A stretch of 64,000 nt of DNA, taken from Bacteroidota bacterium. Lineage in GTDB: Bacteria; Bacteroidota; Bacteroidia; UKL13-3. A program made the position numbers and the translations under genes. Within the stretch, counting starts at the first letter, position 1. Each line of letters begins with the position of its first letter. Positions 17,831-26,891 of the stretch are shown here, piece by piece. A model generated the notes under the pieces. The model was not told the origin of the DNA and did no database searches. It saw nothing but the letters and a program-made list of their open reading frames with translations. The stretch is from assembly GCA_947477885.1 (NCBI GenBank), contig CANJUD010000007.1, positions 96,846-160,845 on the forward strand. Direction: 5' to 3'.

Positions 17831-17930
17831 TAGTAGTCAGTGGTCAGTAATCAGTGGTCAGTTGAATCCAATTTGCTTTGCAAATTGGGTAGCTAGCCGA
17901 ATGGCACTGATTACTGACCACTGACTACTG
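17831..17930. repeat. Palindromic intergenic repeat, family A, copy 2
   Basis: Outer arms TAGTAGTCAGTGGTCAGTAA... (17831-17862) and its complement ...TTACTGACCACTGACTACT (about 17906-17930), with a smaller inner hairpin CCAATTTGC-TTT-GCAAATTGG. The centre AGCCGAATGGCACTGA matches copy 1 at 6328-6402. It lies between recX and pyrE. Confidence 0.7.
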
Positions 17931-17937
17931 TTTACTA

Positions 17938-18564
17938 TTATACTCCAAATTCTTCCGGTTTCTCTCTCCACTTACTTAGCATCTCCATTTGGTTTTGTTG
18001 TACATAGCCCATCTGTAAGGCTTCTTCAATTAATATATGATAGTTGCTTAAAGTATACATCGGGCAGTTTTGCTTTTCAAAATTTTGAGCAGCCAAAGGA
18101 AAACCGTAAGTAAAAATTGCAGCTAATCCCAATACTTCAAAACCTGCGGCTCTAACAATTTGTATAGCTTCCAAACTGCTTTTGCCGGTGGATACTAAAT
18201 CTTCTACTACTACAATTTTTTCATTAGGTTTTATATCACCTTCAATTTGTTTACCCATCCCATGTTTTTTGGCTTCACTACGCACATAACCGAATGGGAT
18301 ACCCAGCACATCGGCTGCAAGCACGCCAGGGGCAATACCAGCGGTAGCAACACCTACGATAGCTGTTGCTTCTGGAAAATGTGTTTTGATTAATTCAGCC
18401 AACATGTTTTTTACGTCATTGCGGGCAGTGTTATGCGAAAGCAAAACCCTGTTATCGCAATAAATGGGTGACTTAAGTCCTGATGCCCAAGTGAAAGGTT
18501 CATCTGGGCGAAGACGCACAGCTTCAGTTTGCAGCAAGTGGCGGGCAATGGTTATATCATTCAT
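17938..18564 (-). CDS. pyrE: Orotate phosphoribosyltransferase
   Basis: A 208-residue enzyme converting orotate and PRPP to OMP in pyrimidine synthesis. The PRPP-binding loop VVVEDLVSTGKSSLE and the GVATAGIAPGVLAADVLGIPFGYVRSEAKKHG block are intact. I chose the ATG at 18564 (MNDITIARHLLQTEAVRL), which fits the family N terminus; in-frame ATGs at 18579 and further up would add an unlikely Cys-rich extension. It is divergent from a Nudix gene, with about 96 bases between the starts. Confidence 0.95.
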   Translation of the reverse strand: MNDITIARHLLQTEAVRLRPDEPFTWASGLKSPIYCDNRVLLSHNTARNDVKNMLAELIKTHFPEATAIVGVATAGIAPGVLAADVLGIPFGYVRSEAKKHGMGKQIEGDIKPNEKIVVVEDLVSTGKSSLEAIQIVRAAGFEVLGLAAIFTYGFPLAAQNFEKQNCPMYTLSNYHILIEEALQMGYVQQNQMEMLSKWREKPEEFGV

Positions 18565-18660
18565 GCCGCAAATTTGCATGTAATAAGTGTAAGTGCATCC
18601 ACAATTTGTCAAATGTTTTTGGCAATAGTGTTAGTTTATACTTACTTTGCACTAAAGCCT

Positions 18661-19278
18661 ATGATTAAAGTATATGTAAACGACTGCCCTTTGGCCATTG
18701 CCAGTCCTGCTGATTACCAATCGGCAAATACACAGGGGCTCATTCGCGTGGAAAATAATCTCCCAGCTTTAACCAAAGTAATCGAGTGGATGCTTGCTGC
18801 TCCGTCAAAAGGTTATATTACAATTACTGCCGAGCCACAGCAAACTTTTGAGTTATTGCAAACTGCCTGTCATCCAATACATGCCGCAGGAGGTGTGGTA
18901 TTCAACCATGAAGGGAAAATATTAATGATACGCCGCATGAACCGTTGGGATTTGCCCAAAGGCAAAGTGGATCCAGGTGAAACTTGGGATTTTACTGCGA
19001 TAAGAGAAGTAAAAGAAGAATGTGGTTTATCACAATTAAAATTGCAGCAACCCGTAGGCGAAACGCTTCATATATATATGCAAAAAGGGACCAAAATGTT
19101 GAAGACCACACATTGGTATCGTATGGAGTGCGAGGGGAATCCTATATTAATTCCGCAAACCGAAGAGCATATTACCGAAGCGAAATGGATGGATATAAAT
19201 GATAAAACATTGAAGGAACTAGATACTTATGAAACTATTCGTGGTTTATTACAGATAGTTTTAAAAGAACACTTATAA
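18661..19278 (+). CDS. Nudix hydrolase
   Basis: A 205-residue protein with an intact Nudix box, G(X5)E(X7)REUXEEXGU, reading GKVDPGE...REVKEECGL at about residues 103-125. The ATG at 18661 is chosen because the frame above it overlaps pyrE without domain support. About 75 residues precede the Nudix fold and have no clear family. These enzymes cleave nucleoside diphosphates linked to another group; the substrate is unknown. It overlaps the end of hutI by 6 bases, convergently. Confidence 0.9.
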   Translation: MIKVYVNDCPLAIASPADYQSANTQGLIRVENNLPALTKVIEWMLAAPSKGYITITAEPQQTFELLQTACHPIHAAGGVVFNHEGKILMIRRMNRWDLPKGKVDPGETWDFTAIREVKEECGLSQLKLQQPVGETLHIYMQKGTKMLKTTHWYRMECEGNPILIPQTEEHITEAKWMDINDKTLKELDTYETIRGLLQIVLKEHL

Positions 19279-20496
19279 AATTTTTTCTATAATATCTCCA
19301 CCGAAATTATAAGGCAGAAAATCCAAACTTGATATAGGTTTGGTGATGATGAGTTTTCCTAATTTCCCTCTTGTAATAGTACCTAATTCATTCTGCATTT
19401 CTAGGGCAAACGCGGCATTCACGGTGGCAGCATTAATAGCTTCAGCAGGTGTCATTTTCATTTTGATACAAGCCAAACTTATAACAAATGACATGCGACC
19501 CGAAGGTGAACTACCGGGATTAAAATCACTTGCCAAACAAACTGCAGCACCGCCTTTTATTAACCCGCGGGCATTAGGATAAGGTATTCCCAAAAAGAAA
19601 GCAGTTGATGGCAACATGGTTCCAATAGTTTCGCTGTTTGCCAACAAATTAATTTCTTCATTACTGGTATGTTCTAAATGGTCAACAGAAATTGCATTTT
19701 CAGCAACTGCAGCTTGCACACCACCTGTGAGGCCAAGCTCGTTTCCATGTATTTTTCCTTTGAGTCCATATTGTTTTCCGGCTTGCAATAGTTGACGTGT
19801 TTGTTCTACATTAAAAAAGCCACGATCGCAAAATACATCTATATAATCTGCCAAATTATTGGCAGCGATTTGGGGCAGCATTTCATTTATTATAATATCA
19901 ATATATGCTTGTTGATTTTGTTTATACTCCAACGGGAATGCATGTGCACCAAGGAATGTAGCTTTTATAGGGATGGGAGAAACATCTTTAAGTCGTTTAA
20001 TAACCCGCAACATTTTCAGTTCACTATCTGTGTTTAATCCGTATCCACTTTTTATTTCTATCGCACCTGTTCCTTGATTCGCACAAAGTATTAATCTTTC
20101 AAATGCACTTTTAAATAATTCATCTTCAGTAGCAGCTGCAACCCGGTTTGCAGAGTTAAGAATTCCACCTCCATTGGCTGCAATCTCCTCATAGGTTTGT
20201 CCTTTTATCCTCGCTACAAATTCTTGTTCCCGGCAGGCAGCATATACTATATGTGTGTGCGAGTCCACGTAGCACGGCAATACGTGTCCGCCTTGTGCAT
20301 CTAAGTGCGGCAGTTCATTATATTTATGTGGGAGTACCCCCTGGCCATAATCTGAAATGATGCCGTCTTGTATAGCAATCCAAGCATCTGGCAACAAAGG
20401 TAAATTTGCAAGGTCATTGCCACGCAAAGGTTTGGTGGGTGATTGTTCCCACACACCTACTAAGTTTTTTATATTGGTAATTGCAAAATCCTTCAT
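19273..20496 (-). CDS. hutI: Imidazolonepropionase
   Basis: A 407-residue amidohydrolase that opens 4-imidazolone-5-propionate in histidine degradation. Key motifs are the metal site DSHTHIVYA, GGGILNSANRV, EIKSGYGLN, HGNELGLTGG, DHLEHTS and SDFNPGSSPS. The length is typical. The other hut genes (hutH, hutU, hutG) are not in this window, so the pathway must be encoded elsewhere if complete. It is probably a single-gene transcript. Confidence 0.95.
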   Translation of the reverse strand: MKDFAITNIKNLVGVWEQSPTKPLRGNDLANLPLLPDAWIAIQDGIISDYGQGVLPHKYNELPHLDAQGGHVLPCYVDSHTHIVYAACREQEFVARIKGQTYEEIAANGGGILNSANRVAAATEDELFKSAFERLILCANQGTGAIEIKSGYGLNTDSELKMLRVIKRLKDVSPIPIKATFLGAHAFPLEYKQNQQAYIDIIINEMLPQIAANNLADYIDVFCDRGFFNVEQTRQLLQAGKQYGLKGKIHGNELGLTGGVQAAVAENAISVDHLEHTSNEEINLLANSETIGTMLPSTAFFLGIPYPNARGLIKGGAAVCLASDFNPGSSPSGRMSFVISLACIKMKMTPAEAINAATVNAAFALEMQNELGTITRGKLGKLIITKPISSLDFLPYNFGGDIIEKIL

Positions 20497-20563
20497 CCCA
20501 AATATGATATATTATATTGGGGCAAAGGTTGCACTTAAAGTTCAATATAACAAGAAAGATAAA

Positions 20564-20953
20564 TTATTTGAAACCTATGTTATTGAATTCAGTTAGCGAA
20601 TTTGGCAACATCCGAACACCATCAATAAATATGGCACTGCCATCAGTATTTGCTCCATTTATGTGCGGTTCATCATAACCTATACTTGTGTTTTTGGACG
20701 CAAAATTTATATAATAATTGAGGTTGCGAGTACCTGCTAAAGACACAATACTTCTATAGTTAGAAATTCTAATATGACCATCACAACAAGTTCCGCAGGT
20801 TATAATTCTACAGGTTGTAATTTTTTTCATCAAACATGATACATTTATTGTCGGCAAAAGTTGAACGCTGTCATTTGCAGAATCTTTTGGATTTGCATGG
20901 GCAGACACTGCTGTCAAATATATTAATAATATAATTAAGATCCTATGCATCAT
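20564..20953 (-). CDS. Small secreted protein with a TonB-plug-like end and a Cys cluster
   Basis: A 129-residue protein starting at the ATG at 20953, with a signal peptide (MMHRILIILLIYLTAVSAHA). The middle has a cysteine cluster (CRIITCGTCCDGHIRI). The C-terminal part (EPHINGANTDGSAIFIDGVRMLPNSL) resembles the plug motif of TonB-dependent receptors, where an IRGARSDATxxFIDGVR-type strand is typical, but there is no barrel. It could be a remnant of a receptor or a free-standing plug-like protein. No neighbours point to a function. Confidence 0.55.
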   Translation of the reverse strand: MMHRILIILLIYLTAVSAHANPKDSANDSVQLLPTINVSCLMKKITTCRIITCGTCCDGHIRISNYRSIVSLAGTRNLNYYINFASKNTSIGYDEPHINGANTDGSAIFIDGVRMLPNSLTEFNNIGFK

Positions 20954-21078
20954 ATTTATTTTTTTTAGGAATTTAGGGATTAGAATTTTCATATACTTAT
21001 TAACTTTGTTAATTTAAAAATGGTTGCACGGTTATAATAAATGCGATACTTTTGAATCAAAATATATAAACTAAATTG

Positions 21079-21591
21079 ATGGATTCTAACATATTTAAGA
21101 AAGAAATTATAAAAGGAAAAGAAGTATGGATTGCCCCTAATGCCACTGTTATTGGTCATGTAGCTTTGGGTGACAACTGTACTGTTTTGTTTGGTGCGGT
21201 TATTCGTGCTGACAATGATCAAGTAAATATTGGACCAAGAAGTAATATCCAAGACAATGCAGTGGTGCATGTCGACCCAGGTGTTCCGGTAAATATCGGC
21301 CATGATTGTATTATCGGTCATGGGGCTATCGTACATGGGGCTACATTGGGAAATCATGTTTTGGTGGGCATGAATGCAACGGTTTTAAATAATGCAACTA
21401 TTGGTGATTATTGTATTATAGGTGCAAACTGCTTGGTGCCTGAAGGAATGCAGATTCCAGAAGGTTTCTTGGTGGTGGGGATACCGGCTAGAATACTAAA
21501 ACAATTAACCGAAGAGCAGAAAGAAAAAGTGAGACAGAACGCCCAGGCTTACGTGGATTTGGGAAAAGTGTATGCAGAAAACTATATATAA
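21079..21591 (+). CDS. Gamma-class carbonic anhydrase family protein
   Basis: A 170-residue left-handed beta-helix protein with hexapeptide repeats (IWIAPNATVIGHVALGDNCTV style) and the three metal-ligand histidines in the pattern AVVHVD...IGHDCIIGHGAIVHG. The start is the ATG at 21079; a TTG one codon earlier is unlikely. Family members trimerise and bind zinc or iron; some are active carbonic anhydrases, others are of unknown activity (YrdA/PaaY type), so the reaction is not certain. Confidence 0.9.
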   Translation: MDSNIFKKEIIKGKEVWIAPNATVIGHVALGDNCTVLFGAVIRADNDQVNIGPRSNIQDNAVVHVDPGVPVNIGHDCIIGHGAIVHGATLGNHVLVGMNATVLNNATIGDYCIIGANCLVPEGMQIPEGFLVVGIPARILKQLTEEQKEKVRQNAQAYVDLGKVYAENYI

Positions 21592-21594
21592 TAT

Positions 21595-22044
21595 TTAAGG
21601 AACTAGTACACTACTATCAGGTTTTACTTCTTCCAAATAGTCTTCATCCAAAGCTCCACGAGAAAACATTCTTGAATCTAATTTGCGAGGTTTTTTGGGT
21701 GCTCTTTTAATAAGAGGGGCCGCCACCTCTTGATCCATTTCACTGGGCTCTATCGTCTCCACATTTTTCACATATGTATATTTAGATACAGGTTCAATAA
21801 CTTTCATTTCTTTATGCAGTGGATTTTCAGCGATTTCTTTACGGTTTATCTTCATCTGGTTTAAAGATGCATTTTGTTTTTTGTTAGATGCATGATGAAA
21901 TACATCTTTCTTGGTAAGCACACGATGTGTTGGTTGGTACAATTGGTCGAACATACCAGTTTTGCTGGCATGGATAGCTTGGATGGTGCCTGCCACACCG
22001 GCAAACAACATCAATACGAGGGCTGAAACAACAATGGTTTTCAT
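21595..22044 (-). CDS. Hypothetical exported or membrane-anchored protein
   Basis: A 149-residue protein with an N-terminal signal or anchor (MKTIVVSALVLMLFAGVAGTIQA) followed by a low-complexity, charged and proline-containing region (APKKPRKLDSRMFSRG) without a recognisable domain. It is 6 bases downstream of the DUF2306 membrane gene and probably cotranscribed with it. I do not recognise its family. It ends 3 bases from the stop of the carbonic anhydrase gene. Confidence 0.6.
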   Translation of the reverse strand: MKTIVVSALVLMLFAGVAGTIQAIHASKTGMFDQLYQPTHRVLTKKDVFHHASNKKQNASLNQMKINRKEIAENPLHKEMKVIEPVSKYTYVKNVETIEPSEMDQEVAAPLIKRAPKKPRKLDSRMFSRGALDEDYLEEVKPDSSVLVP

Positions 22045-22050
22045 TTTAGT

Positions 22051-22722
22051 TTATTGATTAAAAGTTTTGAGATATGATTTTGCTTTACTATATATAATTA
22101 ATTCTGCTATTAGCAAATTGCCTACCACACTGAGCCATAATGAAATTTCGTAATTATATACGTGGTCGGCACCGCCCAAGTAAAATAGTATATGATAGAC
22201 CCTGAACGTAACTGCGGTTAGTGCAAGAGCGTATGAGCGTATCATCCAGCCACGGTGAGCAATAAATTTTTTGGTAACTGCTGCGTTAAATCCTTTATAA
22301 GTGGTAACAAACCATGCAACGGCCATAAATATAAAAAGGCCACGTTCGGTCATTTCACCTTTCGCAAAAAAACTCATATACAAACCTGATGGAGCTCCAA
22401 TTAATAATACAACAAAAACATATATTTTACCTGAGACAACGTGTATCTGGCTCCGTTTGCGAAGTATATACGATGAGAATTGTATGATAGCTGTGAGTAT
22501 ACAAAATATACCCGCACCAATATGTATATAAAAACTTGTTTTCCAAATAGGGTCGCTATATAATAAAATCCGTTCGCGGATAAAACTAAACTGTGGACTG
22601 AAATCGAAATAGGGCAAGGTGTTTTTTACCAATAGCAAACTGAATGTGATAACTGGTGCCCAAAACAAAAGTTCAAGCAAACTTTTCCAGCTTCTTTTAT
22701 GTTGTGCAATCCGAGAGTTCAT
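22051..22722 (-). CDS. DUF2306 family integral membrane protein
   Basis: A 223-residue protein with about six to seven membrane helices. The motif HIGAGIFCILTAIIQF, followed by RKRSQIHVVSGKIYVFVVLLIGAPSGLYMSFFAKG and HRGWMIRSYALALTAVTFRVY, is typical of DUF2306, a family with conserved histidines in the membrane that could bind heme or metal (inference). The reaction is unknown. It leads a two-gene unit with the small exported protein. Confidence 0.8.
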   Translation of the reverse strand: MNSRIAQHKRSWKSLLELLFWAPVITFSLLLVKNTLPYFDFSPQFSFIRERILLYSDPIWKTSFYIHIGAGIFCILTAIIQFSSYILRKRSQIHVVSGKIYVFVVLLIGAPSGLYMSFFAKGEMTERGLFIFMAVAWFVTTYKGFNAAVTKKFIAHRGWMIRSYALALTAVTFRVYHILFYLGGADHVYNYEISLWLSVVGNLLIAELIIYSKAKSYLKTFNQ

Positions 22723-22736
22723 GGTTTGGTATTGAA

Positions 22737-22753
22737 TCCCGATAGTTATCGGG
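22737..22753. repeat. Short palindrome upstream of the DUF2306 gene
   Basis: TCCCGATA-G-TTATCGGGA-like inverted repeat, 15 bases before the start codon. Similar TCCCGATAGCTATCGGGA elements are scattered in many Bacteroidota genomes; it may be a repeat rather than an operator. Confidence 0.5.
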
Positions 22754-22901
22754 AGTGAAATAGGAAATATGGGTGAACAGAAGCTGAATGTAAACTGATT
22801 TGAAAACGTAAACGAAATGTTGTAAAAAAAGTTGCATGTCTTTTCTATTTCATTGATAGTGAACGGCTCTATTTATAATAATATTCTCGGTTCTACTCCA
22901 A

Positions 22902-23783
22902 TCAGCACAATAATGCCAAGGCTTTTTCTATCATGCTGTTCACGGTTTTATCTGCTTGTGTGCTGAACTGTTTGTTAACTCTATTTGCCAAAATAGCACT
23001 GATACTTATAGCTTGGTGCCCCAATAAATTTGCCATTAAATAGATACCTGCAGTTTCCATCTCGAAATTGGTGATGCGGCGTGAATTATAAGTATATTGT
23101 TCTAAAAAGCCCAATAACCCATTGCCCAAATTGCTTAGTTCTGCCCGCACACTTCGCCCTTGTGGGCCATAAAAACCTGGACAGGTAGCAGTAATTCCAT
23201 TTGCAAAATGGGGGCTGAATATATGATATAAATTATCTGAACTTGGAGTCAGGTAGCAGGAGTTTGCCCCAAAGTTTTGCAGTAGTTTTTCTTTCAAATC
23301 ATGATATAAAAGTTGGTCATCAGCTGAAAGATTTATCGGGCTATAATAATTTGCCAAACTATCAAAACCTACTGCGGCTTGGCTTACCAGAATACTATCA
23401 ATTGGGATATCAGCTTGCAAACAACCAGATGTACCCAATCTAATAAATCGTAATTGGGTAGTCGTTTCTTTGGGTAGTCGTGTTTCAAAATCTATATTGA
23501 ACAATGCATCAACCTCGTTTATCACAATGTCAATATTGTCTGTTCCCATACCGGTAGAGAGCACAGATATGGCCTGATTTCCTATACTACCAGTGTGCGT
23601 ATGCAGCTCTCGATTTTTAAATTTAAAATCTATATGGTCGAACAAATCAGACACTTTGGGAACACGGTCGGGGTCTCCCACCAATATAATAGTTTGGGCC
23701 AAATCAGTGGGTTTAATCCCCAAGTGATAAATGCTCCCATTTGGGTTGATGATTAGGTCAGTTTCAGAAATATAATTTCTCAT
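22902..23783 (-). CDS. Nucleoside phosphorylase (uridine phosphorylase-like)
   Basis: A 293-residue PNP/UDP family enzyme. The ATG at 23783 (MRNYISETDLIINPNGSIYHLGI) is chosen; the frame above it is hydrophobic shadow sequence overlapping the Usp gene. Visible motifs are the phosphate loop VGDPDRVPKVSDLF, GMGTDNIDIVINEVDAL, RLGTSGCLQADIPIDSI and FEMETAGIYLMANLLG, which carries the ribose-binding MET. It splits a nucleoside into base and ribose-1-phosphate; uridine is likely but not certain. Confidence 0.88.
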   Translation of the reverse strand: MRNYISETDLIINPNGSIYHLGIKPTDLAQTIILVGDPDRVPKVSDLFDHIDFKFKNRELHTHTGSIGNQAISVLSTGMGTDNIDIVINEVDALFNIDFETRLPKETTTQLRFIRLGTSGCLQADIPIDSILVSQAAVGFDSLANYYSPINLSADDQLLYHDLKEKLLQNFGANSCYLTPSSDNLYHIFSPHFANGITATCPGFYGPQGRSVRAELSNLGNGLLGFLEQYTYNSRRITNFEMETAGIYLMANLLGHQAISISAILANRVNKQFSTQADKTVNSMIEKALALLC

Positions 23784-23788
23784 TTGGG

Positions 23789-23796
23789 CAAATATA
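23789..23796 (-). promoter_or_regulatory. Candidate -7 box for the nucleoside phosphorylase gene
   Basis: TATATTTG on the minus strand matches TAnnTTTG and ends 5 bases before the ATG at 23783, implying a leaderless or near-leaderless mRNA. On the plus strand TACTTTTG at 23810-23817 could serve the divergent Usp gene. Confidence 0.4.
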
Positions 23797-23850
23797 TTTG
23801 CAATAGCGTTACTTTTGTAGTGAAATTTGCAAAAAACAATAAAACACAAC

Positions 23851-24717
23851 ATGGAAAACAATAAAAAAAACATCATTTTAGTTCCAACCGATTTCTCAGA
23901 TGTGGCAGGACATGCCTTGGATCACGCTATTTCCGTAGCTAAAACTTTTGACAATGAAATTGCTGTAGTGCATGTGGTGGAGGAAAGTGTGTTGGGCAAC
24001 ATTTTTACCAAAAGCAGTTATGTAGACATGGTAAAAGAAAGTATCCAAAACAAATTAAACGGAATTGCGCTGAAGATTGAAAGCACCGGCATCAAAGCCT
24101 ATACTCATATCCGCAGCGGACGCATATATAAAGCCATTGTAGAAGCAGCTGATGAATTGGGTTGTGATTCTATAATTATGGGAACGCACGGAGCAAGCGG
24201 TATCGAGAAAATAATCGGCAGCAATGCAGCTCGTGTAATCAATTATGCAGATGTACCTGTTATTGTGATCAAAGAAAAATCGAACAGGCTTAATTACGAA
24301 AATATTGTATTCCCATTGGACTTAACGATTGAGTCGAAACAGAAGGTTGCATGGGCAATTCACTTGGCCAAATATTATAAATCGACCATACATATTGCTA
24401 CTTTTAAAGCCAACGACGAGTTTTTGGCTAATCGTGTAAATGCACAATTGGTGCAAGTGGAAAGGTTGTTTGATGAAGCAAAAGTAAAATATGCTTCTAA
24501 GATTCTCGATGAATCAGGCAATTATGCAAAGCAAACGATGGAATATGCGAATGAAATCAATGCTGATTTAATTATGATTATGACACAGCAGGATAAGGGT
24601 GTGTCTGAATTTTTCTTGGGAAGTTACGCTCAGCAAATAGTTAATAACGCAACCAGCTGCCCTGTAATGGCTATCAATCCAAGGGAGACAGCCTTTGTGT
24701 CAGATTACATGGCATAA
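23851..24717 (+). CDS. Universal stress protein with two UspA domains
   Basis: A 288-residue tandem Usp. Domain 1 (residues 6-148) has the ATP-binding motif GTHGASGIEKIIGSNA of the G-2x-G-9x-G(S/T) type; domain 2 (about 155-283) has a degenerate version (QQDKGVSEFFLGSYAQ), so probably only the first domain binds ATP. The start is the ATG at 23851. It is divergent from the nucleoside phosphorylase. A long-loop hairpin follows before panB. Confidence 0.9.
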   Translation: MENNKKNIILVPTDFSDVAGHALDHAISVAKTFDNEIAVVHVVEESVLGNIFTKSSYVDMVKESIQNKLNGIALKIESTGIKAYTHIRSGRIYKAIVEAADELGCDSIIMGTHGASGIEKIIGSNAARVINYADVPVIVIKEKSNRLNYENIVFPLDLTIESKQKVAWAIHLAKYYKSTIHIATFKANDEFLANRVNAQLVQVERLFDEAKVKYASKILDESGNYAKQTMEYANEINADLIMIMTQQDKGVSEFFLGSYAQQIVNNATSCPVMAINPRETAFVSDYMA

Positions 24718-24742
24718 CTAAAATATATAATAATGATTAAAG

Positions 24743-24776
24743 AAGCCTGTCAAAAAAATATAACCCTGACAGGCTT
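24743..24776 (+). terminator. Hairpin between the Usp gene and panB
   Basis: A 10-bp stem AAGCCTGTCA / TGACAGGCTT with a 14-base loop. Only a short T stretch follows, and the panB ATG lies 9 bases on, so it may end the Usp transcript or act in the panB leader. Confidence 0.5.
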
Positions 24777-24784
24777 TAGTATAT

Positions 24785-25609
24785 ATGACAGATACCAACC
24801 AGTACAAACAGATTAAGCGTGTAACCACCCATGTTTTGCAAGAGATGAAGCAACGAGGTGAAAAAATATCGATGCTCACGGCTTACGATTTTACTTTTGC
24901 CAAAATATTGGACGATTCCATGATTGATATGATTTTGGTGGGCGATTCTGCCTCGAACGTAATGGCTGGCCATACCACTACTTTGCCCATTACCTTAGAG
25001 CAAATGATTTATCATACCGCATCTGTAACACGAGCAGTTACGCGGGCCTTGGTGGTTGCCGATATGCCTTTTGGCTCTTATCAGGGCAACTCGAAAGAAG
25101 CCTTGAACTCAGCTATACGATTGATGAAAGAAGCCGCAGCCCATGCAGTTAAAATGGAAGGAGGGATGGAAATTATCGACTCAGTAAAAAGAGTATTATC
25201 TGCCGGTGTTCCCGTAATGGGTCACTTAGGGTTGACCCCGCAATCTATATATAAATTTGGAACATTTGAAGTGCGTGCCAAAGAAGAATTGGAAGCTAAA
25301 AAGCTAATTGAAGATGCACACTTGCTAGAAGAAGCTGGATGTTTCGCCATAGTACTTGAAAAAATCCCTGCCAAACTTGCTACACAAGTTGCCACAGAAT
25401 TAACGATTCCTATTATTGGCATTGGTGCAGGAGGAGGAGTTGATGGCCAAGTGCTTGTGTTGCATGATTTGCTAGGGCTTACCAAAGAGTTTAATCCACG
25501 GTTTCTGCGCAGATATATGAATTTGTACGATGATATAAAAACAAACGTGCAACGCTATATAGAAGATGTTAAATTGAAAGATTTTCCAAATGATAAGGAG
25601 CAGTATTGA
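24785..25609 (+). CDS. panB: 3-methyl-2-oxobutanoate hydroxymethyltransferase
   Basis: A 274-residue PanB, which uses methylene-tetrahydrofolate to make ketopantoate, the first step of pantothenate synthesis. Conserved blocks include [18 protein letters not shown], the Mg site [45 protein letters not shown], the catalytic FAIVLEKIP glutamate and [24 protein letters not shown]. The length is normal. panC and panD are not nearby. Confidence 0.95.
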   Translation: MTDTNQYKQIKRVTTHVLQEMKQRGEKISMLTAYDFTFAKILDDSMIDMILVGDSASNVMAGHTTTLPITLEQMIYHTASVTRAVTRALVVADMPFGSYQGNSKEALNSAIRLMKEAAAHAVKMEGGMEIIDSVKRVLSAGVPVMGHLGLTPQSIYKFGTFEVRAKEELEAKKLIEDAHLLEEAGCFAIVLEKIPAKLATQVATELTIPIIGIGAGGGVDGQVLVLHDLLGLTKEFNPRFLRRYMNLYDDIKTNVQRYIEDVKLKDFPNDKEQY

Positions 25610-25659
25610 GCGCCTTTGTTTATATATTTCCACAGCACGGTTTTTGATTTAGTGAAGAA

Positions 25660-26793
25660 ATGATGAAGAAAGTTTTTGGTACTATTATATTGTCTTGGTG
25701 TTTATACAGTTTCTCATTTGGGCAGCAAACACCTATATCTTCAGACCCTGAGTTGAAAAAATTAGTATTGAAGGGATTGGAAAAAATGTATAACTTCAAA
25801 TTCAAAGACGCAGAACTCGTATACAAACAAGTAAAAACCAAACTACCCGACCATCCATTATATTATATGTTAATGGCTATGAACATGGATTGGCAATGGG
25901 AGCCAGAACTGACCAATGACACCTTGGTAAAAAAAATGAAAGCATTTTTAAACCACACCGTAGAGCTTTGCGAAGCCTTGCTGAATGTGCAGAAAAAGGA
26001 TGATGCAGAGATTATGTTTATATATTTTACTGCCGAAGGTTTTTTAGCTAGGGTAAACTCCATGCAAGGTGATTATATGGCGGCTGTGAGAAACTCGACC
26101 AATGCCTATAAATATGTAAAGAAAGGTTTCACATTGAAAGAAAAGTTTAGTGATTTTTATTTTTCTACGGGTATGTATAATTATTATAGAGAGCGATACC
26201 CTGAGTTGCACCCAGTTATAAAACCCTTTGCAAAGCTAATGGATGCTGGCAATGCGGTTGAGGGAATAGAGCAATTGAAGATTGCATACAAAACATCTCT
26301 TTTCAGCAAAATGGAATCGGCTAATTATTTGGTAAATATATATTTTAAATACGAAGGCAAACCCGCTGAAATACTGAGCACTATTGAAGAAGTGGTAAAA
26401 AAATATCCAGACAATTTATTTTTTGTATTTAAGTATGCTGAAGGATTATTGCAAACCGGCCAAGCAGAGAAAGCATTGCCTCATATAGAAAAACTAATTT
26501 CAACCAACTGGTCTTATTATAAATGTGCCGGCAATATTATGATGACTTGGTATAATTTGAATAATAGTAAGACCACTGAAGCGTCTGCCAGCATGACACT
26601 TGCTGATGTATTATACAAAAAAATGTATAAAGTAAACGACAATTTGCACGGCTATTATTATATAACAAAAGGTAAACTTGCCCAAGCAGAAGGTAAAAAC
26701 CTAGAAGCAAAAAAACTATATAATACTGCTGCTAATAAAGCAGAATATCCAAGTATAATAGCTGAGGCGAAGAAGTTGGCGGGAGCTTTATAA
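25660..26793 (+). CDS. Exported TPR-type protein
   Basis: A 377-residue protein with a signal peptide (MMKKVFGTIILSWCLYSFSFGQ) and helical repeats of TPR type: MYNFKFKDAELVYKQVKTKLPDHPLYY near the N terminus, and DNLFFVFKYAEGLLQTGQAEKALPHI and TKGKLAQAEGKNLEAKKLYNTAAN near the C terminus. It probably works in the periplasm as a scaffold or assembly factor; no partner can be named. It starts 50 bases after panB and could be cotranscribed with it. Confidence 0.75.
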   Translation: MMKKVFGTIILSWCLYSFSFGQQTPISSDPELKKLVLKGLEKMYNFKFKDAELVYKQVKTKLPDHPLYYMLMAMNMDWQWEPELTNDTLVKKMKAFLNHTVELCEALLNVQKKDDAEIMFIYFTAEGFLARVNSMQGDYMAAVRNSTNAYKYVKKGFTLKEKFSDFYFSTGMYNYYRERYPELHPVIKPFAKLMDAGNAVEGIEQLKIAYKTSLFSKMESANYLVNIYFKYEGKPAEILSTIEEVVKKYPDNLFFVFKYAEGLLQTGQAEKALPHIEKLISTNWSYYKCAGNIMMTWYNLNNSKTTEASASMTLADVLYKKMYKVNDNLHGYYYITKGKLAQAEGKNLEAKKLYNTAANKAEYPSIIAEAKKLAGAL

Positions 26794-26891
26794 TAAAGCC
26801 CGTTATGCTGAAATGTATTAGCATCTAATAACCTCTAGAGAGCAGAAATAAATTCAGCATGAGGGTTTAATTCTAGGTACAGTATGACGGC

